Shown here: positions 8,272-16,771 of the stretch, one piece after another | Position numbering within the stretch: position 1 is the stretch's first letter | Layout: each line of letters starts with the position of its first letter | Assembly (NCBI GenBank): GCA_036821825.1 | Contig: DAISIV010000045.1 | Span: 1-27,234 of the forward strand | From: CAITZA01 sp937915285 | GTDB lineage: Bacteria > Desulfobacterota > Desulfomonilia > Desulfomonilales > Desulfomonilaceae | Length of the DNA: 27,234 nucleotides | Direction: 5' to 3' | Program-made: the position numbers and the translations under genes | Notes under the pieces: generated by a model | The model's input: the letters and a program-made list of their open reading frames with translations, nothing else | Database searches by the model: none | Told to the model about the DNA's origin: nothing

Positions 8272-10350
8272 TCAGGAGAAGGGCAAGAAGTCTTGCAGCG
8301 TAGCTTTCTTTGGAGGAGAGTCGCTCTTCAGGATTGCCTGCCGAAAAGGATTTTCGTCCTTTTCCGATTCAGATGTCACCTTCTGAGGTTCTGTCTGTTC
8401 ATCTGCAGCAACAGACCGATTTGTCTCATCAGCATCCGGCGCTCTGGTTTCCGAGAGAATCAATTCGTCCTTTGGGTTGTCAGCACTGTTCAATGAATGA
8501 TCTGAGGCAGTTGCCACAAGAGGTTCGGTTTCATTCGAATTTACTTGAGGTTCAATCTTAACAACTGGTTCCTTAATGTCTTGAAGCTCATCGGACGAAA
8601 CTGTCTGGAGCTGCACAGGCGCTTCATTCTGTTCGATGGCTTCCAGAGAAATCTCGGTCTCTTGGCCTGCGTCAGTTTTTTCGGCTCCATCTGCTGGGGC
8701 TGCAGTTTTTCTTCTAGGTTTTCTACGTCTTCGCTGCTGCTTGGGGGACTTTTCCGTTTTTTCTGGGGGGCTGGCCTCTTTATCTGGCAGTTCTTTCGCT
8801 TCTGTAAGTTGAGGTAGTTCGATCTCCAGTTCCGCTACCAGAGGTGGTGGCTCTACAGTAAGAAATTCGGCTTCATGATCCCTGAGCGCCTCCACAACTA
8901 TTTCATTGTCGAAATCGGCGTGCTTGGCCATTATCGAAACTCGCGCTCCAAACCCAGATTCAAGCTCCACAAGTTGTGAACGCATATTATTCAGCAGGTA
9001 ATCACAAACTTTTGGAGGGGCAGTGACTCTGGCATGAACGACATCCCCTTTCACCAACGCCGATTTTATCCTGCGAAACACAGATAGGGCAGTGGTTTCT
9101 ATGGATCTTACACGACCGCGACCTGAACATACGGGGCATTCGTGGTACTCGCCCTCTCCCAGCGAAGATTTGATCCGCTGACGAGAAAGTTCAAGTAATC
9201 CAAGACTTGATATCCTGAGAACTTTAGTTTTGGCCCTATCTGTCTTGAGAGAATTCTTGAGCTGTTTTTCGACATCCTGCATGTGTTTCTTGGAATTCAT
9301 GTCTATGAAATCAATGACAATGATTCCTCCAAGGTCACGCAATCTCAGTTGACGGGCAATCTCAGGGGCAGCCTCCATGTTCACACAGAAAGCAGTGTCC
9401 TCTATTCCCTTTTCTTTGGTAGCGCTCCCTGAGTTTACATCTATTGTGACCATTGCCTCAGTTGGCTCAATCAATATGTAGCCGCCCGATTTCAGCTTGA
9501 TCTTACGTTGATAAACGAGTTCAATCTGCTCTTCCAGTTGATACTTGTTGAACAGCGGACGTTTTTCCTGGTAGAGCTTTACCAAACCTTCGTATTTAGG
9601 CATCACCTGCCTGAAGAATTCCCTTGCTCTTTTGTAAACTTCCTTGTCATCAACCAGGATTTCACTGATATCGGCCTCAAAATGCTCTCTTATGGACCGG
9701 ACGACGAGGTCCGGTTCCTTGTAGAGCAAGGCCGGGGCAGGGAGGTTCACCACGTTTTTCTCGATGGTGGTCCATAACTTGAGCAGGTAATTCAGATCCC
9801 GCGAAAGTTCCGTCTTGGTCCGTCCCATGCCCGCTGTTCGAATTATGAAGCCCATGTTCTCGGGCGGTGTGAGCTGCTTGAGGATTTCCTTGAGCTTCTT
9901 TCGCTCTGTATCATCCTCGATCTTGCGTGACACGCCACAGAGATCGGCGCCAGGCATCAAGACCAGGTAACGGCCAGCGAGGGAAATATTGGTGGTAAGA
10001 CCGGCGCCCTTGTTATGACGCTCCTCCTTAATCACCTGAACAATCACGTGATCGTCCTTTTTGAACACATCCTGAATTCTGGGCTTTTTTCGAGAAATTT
10101 CGAATGATTCCGGAAAATATGAGGAATGAACGTCGTTGATAGACAGAAAACCGTTTCTTGAATTTCCGTAATCTACGAAGACCGCCTGCAAAGAAGGCTC
10201 TATCCTGCTAATTACGGCCTTGTAAATATTTCCCAGAGTGGCTTCTCGAGTGTTTACCTGTACGTCCAGAGCATCCAGCGTCCCATCTACTACTACAGCC
10301 ACACGACACTCTTCGACGTGGCTGGAGTTTATAAGCATTTTTTTTACCAT
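8272..10350 (-). CDS. Ribonuclease E/G family endoribonuclease with long low-complexity tail
   Basis: Single-strand endoribonuclease for mRNA decay and rRNA/tRNA maturation. The N-terminal S1 RNA-binding domain spans about residues 35-125. The DNase-I-like catalytic part has VTIDVNSGS with D304 and VIDFIDM with D347, at nearly the same numbers as the E. coli RNase E metal ligands D303 and D346. The zinc-link cysteines are in CPVCSGRGR (C405, C408). The catalytic unit ends near 495. A tail of about 190 residues follows: acidic and Pro-rich stretches, a basic patch QQRRRRKPRRK (538-548) and a terminal TLQDFLPFS. The tail makes it longer than RNase G (about 490 aa) but shorter than E. coli RNase E, so neither rne nor rng is assigned. 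It starts 73 nt after engB on the same strand. Two nearby ATGs (10350 and codon 5) are both possible starts. Confidence 0.94.
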   Translation of the reverse strand: MVKKMLINSSHVEECRVAVVVDGTLDALDVQVNTREATLGNIYKAVISRIEPSLQAVFVDYGNSRNGFLSINDVHSSYFPESFEISRKKPRIQDVFKKDDHVIVQVIKEERHNKGAGLTTNISLAGRYLVLMPGADLCGVSRKIEDDTERKKLKEILKQLTPPENMGFIIRTAGMGRTKTELSRDLNYLLKLWTTIEKNVVNLPAPALLYKEPDLVVRSIREHFEADISEILVDDKEVYKRAREFFRQVMPKYEGLVKLYQEKRPLFNKYQLEEQIELVYQRKIKLKSGGYILIEPTEAMVTIDVNSGSATKEKGIEDTAFCVNMEAAPEIARQLRLRDLGGIIVIDFIDMNSKKHMQDVEKQLKNSLKTDRAKTKVLRISSLGLLELSRQRIKSSLGEGEYHECPVCSGRGRVRSIETTALSVFRRIKSALVKGDVVHARVTAPPKVCDYLLNNMRSQLVELESGFGARVSIMAKHADFDNEIVVEALRDHEAEFLTVEPPPLVAELEIELPQLTEAKELPDKEASPPEKTEKSPKQQRRRRKPRRKTAAPADGAEKTDAGQETEISLEAIEQNEAPVQLQTVSSDELQDIKEPVVKIEPQVNSNETEPLVATASDHSLNSADNPKDELILSETRAPDADETNRSVAADEQTEPQKVTSESEKDENPFRQAILKSDSPPKKATLQDFLPFS

Positions 10351-10423
10351 AAACGATTTCTTTTTCTGTGTTTCTTTTCCAAATTTTATTGTTCGGCAAA
10401 ATCATGCCGAATGAGGCGACAGG

Positions 10424-11038
10424 TCAGTTAGCTGATGAAGCCTTCTCCTTACTTTTTTGACATTCTATAAGGTATTTGATTGCTTTCCACAATTCATTTT
10501 TTCCGGATCCTGTGGTGGAAGAGAAGCCGACAACAGGAATTTCTCCAGCAAGTAGGGATCTGACCTCCCGGATTTGTGAAACTGTCTGAGCATTGTTGAG
10601 TTTATCTATCTTTGACAGAGAAATTATAAATGGAATTCCATGGGCTTCCAGGAATTCGATCAGGGTTTTATCAAAGTCAGTCGCCTGCCTTCTCGAGTCA
10701 ATTATGAGCACCACGCCGGCAAGTTGCTCTCTGGACTTGAGGTATGTCTCCACCATTGGGCCCCACTTCTTCCGCACTTCCAGAGGCACAGAGGCATAAC
10801 CATACCCTGGAAGGTCCACAAACATAATCGAGCCGTTTATGGCGAAAAAGTTGATCTTTCGAGTCAAACCAGGCGTTTTTGAAGTTCTTACAAGGTTTTT
10901 CCGACCTAGAAGTGTGTTGATCATCGAGGATTTGCCGACGTTTGATCGACCGGCGAAAGCTATTTCTGGCTTGTTTCCGGGGGGATATTCTTTCTGCTGG
11001 TCGGCTGAAACCAAAAAGTCTGCGCTAAATACTCTCAT
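10424..11038 (-). CDS. engB: Ribosome biogenesis GTP-binding protein EngB (YsxC/YihA)
   Basis: Small TRAFAC GTPase (204 aa, normal length) needed for assembly of the 50S subunit. Visible motifs: the family start with EIAFAGRSNVGKSS (G1, residues 30-37), KTPGLTR for G2 (threonine near 55), DLPGYGYA (G3, 75-78), SKID (G4) and the GFSSTTGSGK region for G5. The G4 motif has Ser in place of the commoner Thr. It lies between selC and the RNase E/G gene on one strand; all three could be co-transcribed, as no terminator is seen between them. Confidence 0.95.
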   Translation of the reverse strand: MRVFSADFLVSADQQKEYPPGNKPEIAFAGRSNVGKSSMINTLLGRKNLVRTSKTPGLTRKINFFAINGSIMFVDLPGYGYASVPLEVRKKWGPMVETYLKSREQLAGVVLIIDSRRQATDFDKTLIEFLEAHGIPFIISLSKIDKLNNAQTVSQIREVRSLLAGEIPVVGFSSTTGSGKNELWKAIKYLIECQKSKEKASSAN

Positions 11039-11222
11039 CTATGCCTTGTGTGGGGACTTGAAAGAAGCCTTGGGAACCTTATCAAAACAGTAACAATATT
11101 CGATTTCAGGATTTTTCTGGAACATTTAAATCATCACAGGAATGAAATTCAGGAAGACCTGAACTGATTGATATTTGCTGCCCCAAAACTGCCTCATGTA
11201 GAATCAAACGGGGAAAACCTGT

Positions 11223-11320
11223 TGGCGGAGGCGCATGGGAATCGAACCCACCCAGAACGTTATTAGCGCCCTGCTTACGGTTTTGAAGACCGCGGAGCCC
11301 ACCAGAACTCTACCGCCTCC
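11223..11320 (-). tRNA. selC: tRNA-Sec (anticodon TCA)
   Basis: Selenocysteine tRNA. Read on the minus strand, the acceptor strand GGAGGCG pairs with CGCCTCC near the 3' end. The anticodon arm is CGGT-CTTCAAA-ACCG with TCA at the decoding position. The long variable arm CAGGGCG/CGTTCTG forms 7 pairs including wobbles, and the T arm GGG-TTCGATT-CCC is present. Discriminator G and an encoded CCA follow (11223-11226), giving 98 nt, close to the size of E. coli selC. It reads UGA with SelB and a SECIS element. selA, selB and selD are not in the window. It lies upstream of engB. Confidence 0.95.
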
Positions 11321-11351
11321 ACAGGGAAACTCATCCGAAGATTCAGCTCTC

Positions 11352-11380
11352 ATACTACACTTTTATGACTGTAAGTGGAA
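11352..11380 (-). promoter_or_regulatory. Candidate promoter for selC
   Basis: On the minus strand, TTCCAC (11375-11380) and TAGTAT (11352-11357) are separated by 17 nt. Transcription would begin about 25 nt before the tRNA 5' end, a normal distance for a tRNA gene. Both boxes are imperfect matches. Confidence 0.35.
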
Positions 11381-11401
11381 GCCGGAAATTGCCAAAAAAC
11401 C

Positions 11402-11430
11402 TTGTTAGAGCCAGATTTTTTGAATAAACT
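11402..11430 (+). promoter_or_regulatory. Candidate promoter for ogt
   Basis: TTGTTA (11402-11407), a 17-nt spacer and TAAACT (11425-11430) lie about 90 nt before the ogt start in the divergent selC-ogt gap. Moderate match only. Confidence 0.3.
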
Positions 11431-11517
11431 GGTAGATCTGTCAGGCAAACGTTTTTTAATTACGGACTTTTCTGACCTGAGTACGATGAAAATGCTTTCC
11501 ACAAGTACGGGTAGTGA

Positions 11518-12024
11518 GTGACAGTCATGGCAATCAAACAGAATATTTATTATTTTGCATCCAGGTTAGACATCTGGCTCGAACTAAAGTTTTCTGATCA
11601 CGGGTTGCGGGAAATCAATTTTCTGGATCTCCCCGATCAACGCAAGGCAAACATGGAGTTTGCCTCAGCAAAAATTGTGGTGTCTCAACTCGATGAATAT
11701 TTTTGTGGCGCCTTGGAGCATTTCACCATTCCCGTAGATTTTCCGGATGTCAGCCCTTTCACCCGCATGGTTTGGGATGAACTGACGAGGATTCCTTACG
11801 GTCAAACTCGTTCATACTCCCAAATAGCTTCCCGGATAGGTCACCCTGGAGCGGCCAGGGCCGTGGGACAGGCCAACTCGAAGAATCCTGTTCCCATTGT
11901 GATACCTTGCCACAGGGTCATTAACAGCGATGGATCATTGGGAGGATATTCGTCCGGTGTTGCATTGAAGCGGCGGTTGCTTGATTTGGAGTTTGTTCAC
12001 TTCCTAAGCGATGAAGTCCCCTGA
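11518..12024 (+). CDS. ogt: Methylated-DNA--protein-cysteine methyltransferase (Ogt/MGMT)
   Basis: Suicide DNA repair protein that takes the methyl group from O6-methylguanine onto its own cysteine. The active site IPCHRV (cysteine at residue 131) and the following GSLGGYSSGVALKRRLLDLE are diagnostic; RIPYGQTRSYSQIA is the conserved winged-helix region that contacts DNA, and RAVGQANSKNP contains the arginine finger. Length (168 aa) is that of the stand-alone enzyme, without the Ada regulatory domain. The frame begins at GTG 11518; an in-frame ATG at 11527 is an equally good start. The CYTH gene follows after 50 nt on the same strand. Confidence 0.94.
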   Translation: MTVMAIKQNIYYFASRLDIWLELKFSDHGLREINFLDLPDQRKANMEFASAKIVVSQLDEYFCGALEHFTIPVDFPDVSPFTRMVWDELTRIPYGQTRSYSQIASRIGHPGAARAVGQANSKNPVPIVIPCHRVINSDGSLGGYSSGVALKRRLLDLEFVHFLSDEVP

Positions 12025-12074
12025 GCTGGCGTGACGGACACTGTTTGAAAAAATGCTTTTTCGAAAGATAGATC

Positions 12075-12878
12075 ATGTCTGATGTTGAAACAGAGATAAA
12101 ATTTCTGGTAACCAACCCCTGTGTTATTCAAGAAACTGACTCATGGTTTGATGAAACCATTCCGGAATGGACCTGGCGTATCAAGAAAAACGAAGTCGCC
12201 ATTCTTGACACATACTTTGACACAATCGACCGCTCCTTGAGCAAGACGAAGTGGGGCCTAAGGCTCAGGGCAATAGGGAGCCTCAGGCTACTAACACTGA
12301 AGGGACCCGCAAGAATCTCTAAGTCTGGGGCTGTTGAAAGACAGGAGTTTGAGCGCAGGTTCTCTGACAGGAACGCTAAAGAAATCATCAAAATTATAGT
12401 TTCATTGGGCATATCGTTAAATACTGACTCAATCGACTACTCAACTCCGGAACATTTCCTGAACTCTTTGGGATTATTTCAGATTCAGAGACGAAAAACA
12501 GCCAGATCCACCAGGGATGTGTTCAGGCGCGGTAGGCCTGATCGTGTAGCTGAATTTGCCATGGACACTGTATTTTACACAGTTGGGGACATGGAAGTAG
12601 AGCACTCTGAAATAGAGGTAGAGCGCTCAGACAGCGCTTCCATGAAGGATTTTGAAGAGCTGCTGGTCTACATAAAAAATCGGTCCGGACAAAAACTGAA
12701 GGTGTGGACAATAGACAAGCTTGCGCTCGGTTTCATACTCGAAGATTTATGGAAAGAGGGAATGCTGACGTCATTGATGACTTCCTCAGGAGGCCTCAGT
12801 GAAGGGGCTTACGACCTTATTCTTGAAAAATATTTGGGCTGGCAAGGATGTTTCCGGGACCCTGAAGTGGCCCCTTAA
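12075..12878 (+). CDS. CYTH-domain protein (probable triphosphatase-type)
   Basis: The N-terminus MSDVETEIKF contains the ExExK signature of the CYTH triphosphate-tunnel superfamily (class IV adenylyl cyclases, inorganic triphosphatases, thiamine triphosphatase). Further superfamily features are LDTYFDT, GLRLRAI, TLKGPA, RQEFERRF and EIEVERS, providing the alternating acidic and basic residues that line the tunnel. At 267 aa it has a C-terminal extension of about 50 residues beyond the CYTH core and no CHAD domain. Inorganic triphosphatase activity is the commonest guess; cyclase activity cannot be excluded. It sits behind ogt and ends before a hairpin at 12904-12928. Confidence 0.88.
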   Translation: MSDVETEIKFLVTNPCVIQETDSWFDETIPEWTWRIKKNEVAILDTYFDTIDRSLSKTKWGLRLRAIGSLRLLTLKGPARISKSGAVERQEFERRFSDRNAKEIIKIIVSLGISLNTDSIDYSTPEHFLNSLGLFQIQRRKTARSTRDVFRRGRPDRVAEFAMDTVFYTVGDMEVEHSEIEVERSDSASMKDFEELLVYIKNRSGQKLKVWTIDKLALGFILEDLWKEGMLTSLMTSSGGLSEGAYDLILEKYLGWQGCFRDPEVAP

Positions 12879-12903
12879 AATATTCATTGAGTGACAGGCT
12901 GAA

Positions 12904-12928
12904 GGGAGCGGCCTGAAACGGCCGCCCC
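12904..12928. terminator. Hairpin between convergent genes, probable bidirectional terminator
   Basis: GCGGCC (12908-12913), loop TGAAAC and GGCCGC (12920-12925) form a perfect 6-bp GC stem, extended by GGG/CCC outside a bulged A. It fills the 59-nt gap between the converging CYTH and DRE-TIM/Cache genes. The T-tracts are poor on both sides (only AATTT on the + strand), so termination efficiency is uncertain. Confidence 0.55.
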
Positions 12929-12937
12929 AATTTATGG

Positions 12938-14851
12938 CTATCTGACTGGGGTCTCGGAAGATTCACGGTATTTCTTGGTCAGATTTCGGATATCGTTTTC
13001 CGTAAATTCAACACCATATTCTTCCATCAACTCATGTTCTACCTTCAACAATTCTTCGAGTCTGATATCAGCGCCGAATACGCCCATCATCTTGTGTTTC
13101 TTGTCCCTGATGGGTCCGGAGACTGTTATGCACAGAGCCCCGGTTATTCTGGAAGTGAACGGCCCCTGCACGTGAAGCTTTCCGTCCTTGATGGGTTTAA
13201 TAAACCAGGCCCTATCACTGAAATCTTCATTTTCCTTAAATTCCACATACTTGGATTTGTCAGTGATGTCAGTAATGTTGGCTGTGATCTTTTTGCCTTC
13301 CATGTTGACAACGTAGCAATACTGAATAAATGGGTAAGTCTGAAGGAACCCTTGCATGGCCGACTCCATGGTGGCCACATTCGTTGACATCATCTGAGAT
13401 GATCCAAGGAACTGTTCCACTATCTTGTAAGCCATCTCCCTGGCGATGAGTTTCATTCTGTCCCAATCGGAGATGAAAAGCTCAGGTAGATGCTTCTTGA
13501 CCAGGGCCATCATTTCCTTGTCTGACATTGAGGTAACGCGACCGTTGTCATACTGAGCAATGACTACATCGTAGATTCTTGAAATGGCAGGATGATTCTT
13601 ATCGACCCTTTCTTCTTTGGCTATGTCTAGCTGGGTGTTGATCCAGTGTGCAATACCGGCTAATCCTGATTTGTCCGTTATGTTCACTATCGGAGGACGA
13701 CCTAACAGAAGGGTGGTGTCAAAGATATTGTATATTTCCTCATTCTTTAGCACGCCGTCCGCGTGAACCCCTGCGCTAGTAGCATTGAAAGCCTTGCCGA
13801 CGAACGGATAATTCTCGGGGATTTTATGCCCCAGTTCACGTTCAAAATAATCGGCCATCTCTGTTATTGCCCTGGTGTCCATCCCATCCGAATGACCTCT
13901 TAGCGAGATATATTCGATCATTAGCGCTTCCAGAGGGGTATTTCCCGTTCGTTCCCCTATGCCAAGGAGAGTCCCGTTAACGCCGGTGCAGCCGTAAAGC
14001 CATGCAGTAACAGCGTTCCCCAGGCCTTTGTGGAAATCGTTGTGCCCGTGCCATTCCAAAAGGTCTTCCGGAACGTTTGCATCATCGATCATTGCTCTGA
14101 CCAGTTTAGGGACACTGCGCGGCAGGGCTGCTCCTGGATAATTAACTGCGAACCCCATCGTGTCGCATAGACGTATCTTGATATCAACCCCGGCTTCTTC
14201 CCTTATTTCCATGATCTGCTGAGCCAGTGGTACGCAGAACCCATAAATGTCGGCCCTTGTAATGTCTTCAAAATGACACCTTGGTATGATACCCTTTTCA
14301 AGTGTTGCGCGGACCATGTCCAGATACTTTTCCATGGCCTTTTTTCTGTCGAGTCCCATCTTAAGGAAGATGTGGTAGTCCGATACCGAGGTAAGAATGC
14401 CCGTCTCATTGAGGCCCAACGCCCTGACGGCTGAGAGGTCCTTCTTTTGTGCCCTGATCCATCCTGTAATTTGCGGATATTGATAACCCTTGCTTTTGCA
14501 AATCTCCACTGCCTCTCTGTCTTTCTTTGTGTAGAGAAAGAATTCCGATTGGCGAATCATGCCTCTGGGGCCGGAAAGTTTGTGAAGAAAATCAAATAGC
14601 TTGGATATCTGCTCCACTGAAAATGGAGGACGAGCCTGCTGACCGTCTCTGAAAGTTGTGTCGGTCATGAGAAAATTGCGGGCAGGCATTATCGGAAGAA
14701 TCGCAAAGTCGAAATCAACCTTGGGAACTTCTGTGTAAGGAAAGATGTCCCTCAATAAATTGGGTTTATCTACCTCACGTAACGATCTGCCTTTACTGAA
14801 CTTGTTGAACTCGTGATAGAGAACGCCTCTTTTAGGGTCCCAGGTTGCCAT
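12938..14851 (-). CDS. DRE-TIM acyl-CoA condensing enzyme (Re-citrate/homocitrate synthase-like) fused to a Cache-like sensor domain
   Basis: Residues below are numbered from ATG 14851 (637 aa). Residues about 60-330 are a DRE-TIM metallolyase barrel: TDTTFRDGQQ (D64, R68, D69), RCHFEDITRAD, IRLCDTMGF, metal-binding EWHGHND (H268, H270), GIGERTGN and SAGVHADG. This group condenses acetyl-CoA with a 2-oxo acid; segments such as IRQSEFFLYTKKDRE and TSVSDYHIFLKMG resemble Re-type citrate synthases of anaerobes more than LeuA, but that is from memory. After a helical link (about 400-490), residues 500-605 look like a Cache/PDC ligand-binding domain: QYCYVVNMEGKKI, FSDRAWFIKPI, ITVSGPIRD and GVFGADIRLEELL. 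No signal peptide or membrane helix is present. ATG 14851 is chosen because GAGGAGG lies 6 nt upstream; an earlier TTG at 14866 overlaps that site. Confidence 0.85.
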   Translation of the reverse strand: MATWDPKRGVLYHEFNKFSKGRSLREVDKPNLLRDIFPYTEVPKVDFDFAILPIMPARNFLMTDTTFRDGQQARPPFSVEQISKLFDFLHKLSGPRGMIRQSEFFLYTKKDREAVEICKSKGYQYPQITGWIRAQKKDLSAVRALGLNETGILTSVSDYHIFLKMGLDRKKAMEKYLDMVRATLEKGIIPRCHFEDITRADIYGFCVPLAQQIMEIREEAGVDIKIRLCDTMGFAVNYPGAALPRSVPKLVRAMIDDANVPEDLLEWHGHNDFHKGLGNAVTAWLYGCTGVNGTLLGIGERTGNTPLEALMIEYISLRGHSDGMDTRAITEMADYFERELGHKIPENYPFVGKAFNATSAGVHADGVLKNEEIYNIFDTTLLLGRPPIVNITDKSGLAGIAHWINTQLDIAKEERVDKNHPAISRIYDVVIAQYDNGRVTSMSDKEMMALVKKHLPELFISDWDRMKLIAREMAYKIVEQFLGSSQMMSTNVATMESAMQGFLQTYPFIQYCYVVNMEGKKITANITDITDKSKYVEFKENEDFSDRAWFIKPIKDGKLHVQGPFTSRITGALCITVSGPIRDKKHKMMGVFGADIRLEELLKVEHELMEEYGVEFTENDIRNLTKKYRESSETPVR

Positions 14852-14977
14852 CCTCGACCTCCTCAAAAATTTTGCAGTCCTTTAGCTTAAGCGAAAGAGA
14901 GTTCCATTAATTAATCCCTAAAACACTCCGAAGAGTCAGTCGAACAAGCATGTCACGACCTGAAACCTCGCTTGAAC

Positions 14978-16771
14978 CTATTTTCGTAAAACAATTTTTA
15001 AGCCCAACTCTTTCAACTGGGCTTCAGAAACCTGTCCTGGCGCGCCGGTAAGAGGGCACACCGCTTTCTGTGTCTTTGGAAATGCTATCACATCCCTTAT
15101 ACTTTCTGATCCGGTAAGTATGGCAGCCATCCTGTCGATGCCAAAGGCGATGCCTCCGTGAGGTGGCGCTCCAAATTTCAGGGCGTCCAACAGAAATCCG
15201 AATTTTTCTTCCGCCTGACCCTCGTCGATCCCTAGAGCAGCGAAAACAAGCTTCTGAATATCAGATCGATATATTCTCATGCTGCCGCCACCAATTTCAG
15301 ATCCATTGAGGACCAGATCGTAGGCGCGCGCCCTGACTTTGCCTGGATCTGTCTTCAGTAATTCGAGGTCGCTCATTACCGGAGAAGTAAAAGGATGATG
15401 CATTGCAGTAAAACGCTTTTCGTCCTCGTCGTATTCAAACATTGGGAACTCGGTGATCCATGAAAACTTAAAGGTGTCCTGAGGGATTTCACCAAGCTTG
15501 CCAGCCAAAAAGTTTCTCAAATTACCCAGAACATCGTTCACTATCTTGAAAGTATCAGCAGCGAACAGGATAACATCACCCACAGAAGCCTTTGTTTTTG
15601 CAACAATTCTCGAACGCTCATCTTCTGAAAGAAATTTGGCGATGGGCGATTGCCATTCATATCCTTCCTTAATCCTGGTGTAAGCGACGCCTTTGCCTCC
15701 GTAAACTGCAGCGAAGTCCCTTAGATCGTCGAGATCCTTACGGGAGAGCCTTTCTCCATTTTCAACTTTAATGGCCTTTACAATTCCACCTGACTCGATG
15801 GGTTTTCTGAAGACTGCAAACTGAGACTCCACCAAGATATCCGACAGTTCCACCAGTTCCATTCCGAAACGCAGGTCTGGCTTGTCCAGGCCGTACCGGC
15901 TCATGGCTTCGTTGTAAGGCAGTCGATCAAAAGGTAATGGCAGGGTAATTCCCAACAGGTCTTTGAAAATAAGCGCCATCATTCTCTCAATAATGTCGAA
16001 AAGCCGGCTTTCTTCAATGAATGATGTTTCAATATCAAGCTGGGTAAATTCTGGCTGTCTGTCAGCCCTCAAATCCTCGTCCCTGAAACATCTGACTATT
16101 TGATAATAGCGTTCGAAACCTGCAACCATCAGCAACTGCTTGAAAATTTGAGGTGACTGTGGAAGGGCATAAAAGCTGCCAACTGATACCCTGCTCGGCA
16201 CAAGATAATCCCTAGCGCCTTCAGGTGTGCTTGTTGTGAGAAACGGCGTTTCTATGTCGATGAAATCCTCGGAACCGAGAAATCCCCTGATGGTATTGGT
16301 CAACCTGTTTCTGAAAAGTAGATTCTCTCTGGGGCCTACCAGCCTTCTAAGGTCCAGGTAACGGTATTTGTATTTGACTGCGTCATTGATCGGTGAAGGA
16401 TCATCAAGTGGGAATGGTGGGGCGTCCGAAGAGTTCAGAATTTTGAGTTCTCTCACAAATACTTCTATCATGCCGGTTGCCAGGTCCGGGTTCTCACTAT
16501 CTGGGGGCCTTTTGAAAACGACGCCTCTAACTGCAATCACCCACTCCGCTCTGAGGACATGCGCTTTCTCGTGAGCCAGTTCGTTGAATTCCGGATTAAA
16601 AACAACCTGAACCAGCCCTTTCCTGTCACGCAAGTCAACGAATATGACTCCGCCATGGTCCCTGCGCCTCAAAACCCAGCCCATCAATACGACTTCCCTG
16701 CCAATATCACCAATCGAAAGGTCGGTTGAAAGGGCGCTTCTCTCCCAGCCCTCCATAGAGTCTAGTTTCAA
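14978..16771 (-). CDS. aspS: Aspartyl-tRNA synthetase (bacterial type)
   Basis: Class IIb aminoacyl-tRNA synthetase, 597 aa, charging tRNA-Asp. The N-terminal OB fold reads GWVLRRRDHGG and VDLRDRKGLVQVVF. The catalytic core has FIDIETPFLTTSTPEGARD (motif 1), RCFRDEDLRADRQPEFTQLD (motif 2) and GGIAFGIDRMAAILTG (motif 3). A GAD insertion occupies the middle, as in bacterial AspRS. The start is TTG 16771, which overlaps the hisS stop in TTGA and has AGGAG upstream; ATG 16756 is the alternative. His39 in RRRDHGG matches the residue reported in non-discriminating AspRS (see findings). Translationally coupled to hisS. Confidence 0.96.
   Translation of the reverse strand: MKLDSMEGWERSALSTDLSIGDIGREVVLMGWVLRRRDHGGVIFVDLRDRKGLVQVVFNPEFNELAHEKAHVLRAEWVIAVRGVVFKRPPDSENPDLATGMIEVFVRELKILNSSDAPPFPLDDPSPINDAVKYKYRYLDLRRLVGPRENLLFRNRLTNTIRGFLGSEDFIDIETPFLTTSTPEGARDYLVPSRVSVGSFYALPQSPQIFKQLLMVAGFERYYQIVRCFRDEDLRADRQPEFTQLDIETSFIEESRLFDIIERMMALIFKDLLGITLPLPFDRLPYNEAMSRYGLDKPDLRFGMELVELSDILVESQFAVFRKPIESGGIVKAIKVENGERLSRKDLDDLRDFAAVYGGKGVAYTRIKEGYEWQSPIAKFLSEDERSRIVAKTKASVGDVILFAADTFKIVNDVLGNLRNFLAGKLGEIPQDTFKFSWITEFPMFEYDEDEKRFTAMHHPFTSPVMSDLELLKTDPGKVRARAYDLVLNGSEIGGGSMRIYRSDIQKLVFAALGIDEGQAEEKFGFLLDALKFGAPPHGGIAFGIDRMAAILTGSESIRDVIAFPKTQKAVCPLTGAPGQVSEAQLKELGLKIVLRK

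Noticed and set aside
8545..8817. Hydrophobic 90-aa plus-strand frame suggesting a membrane protein
   Set aside because: It is the antisense of the Glu/Lys/Arg-rich RNase tail, whose codons read as Phe/Leu on the other strand.
11223..11517. Genomic island at selC
   Set aside because: No integrase, no repeated tRNA 3' end and ordinary chromosomal genes on both sides.
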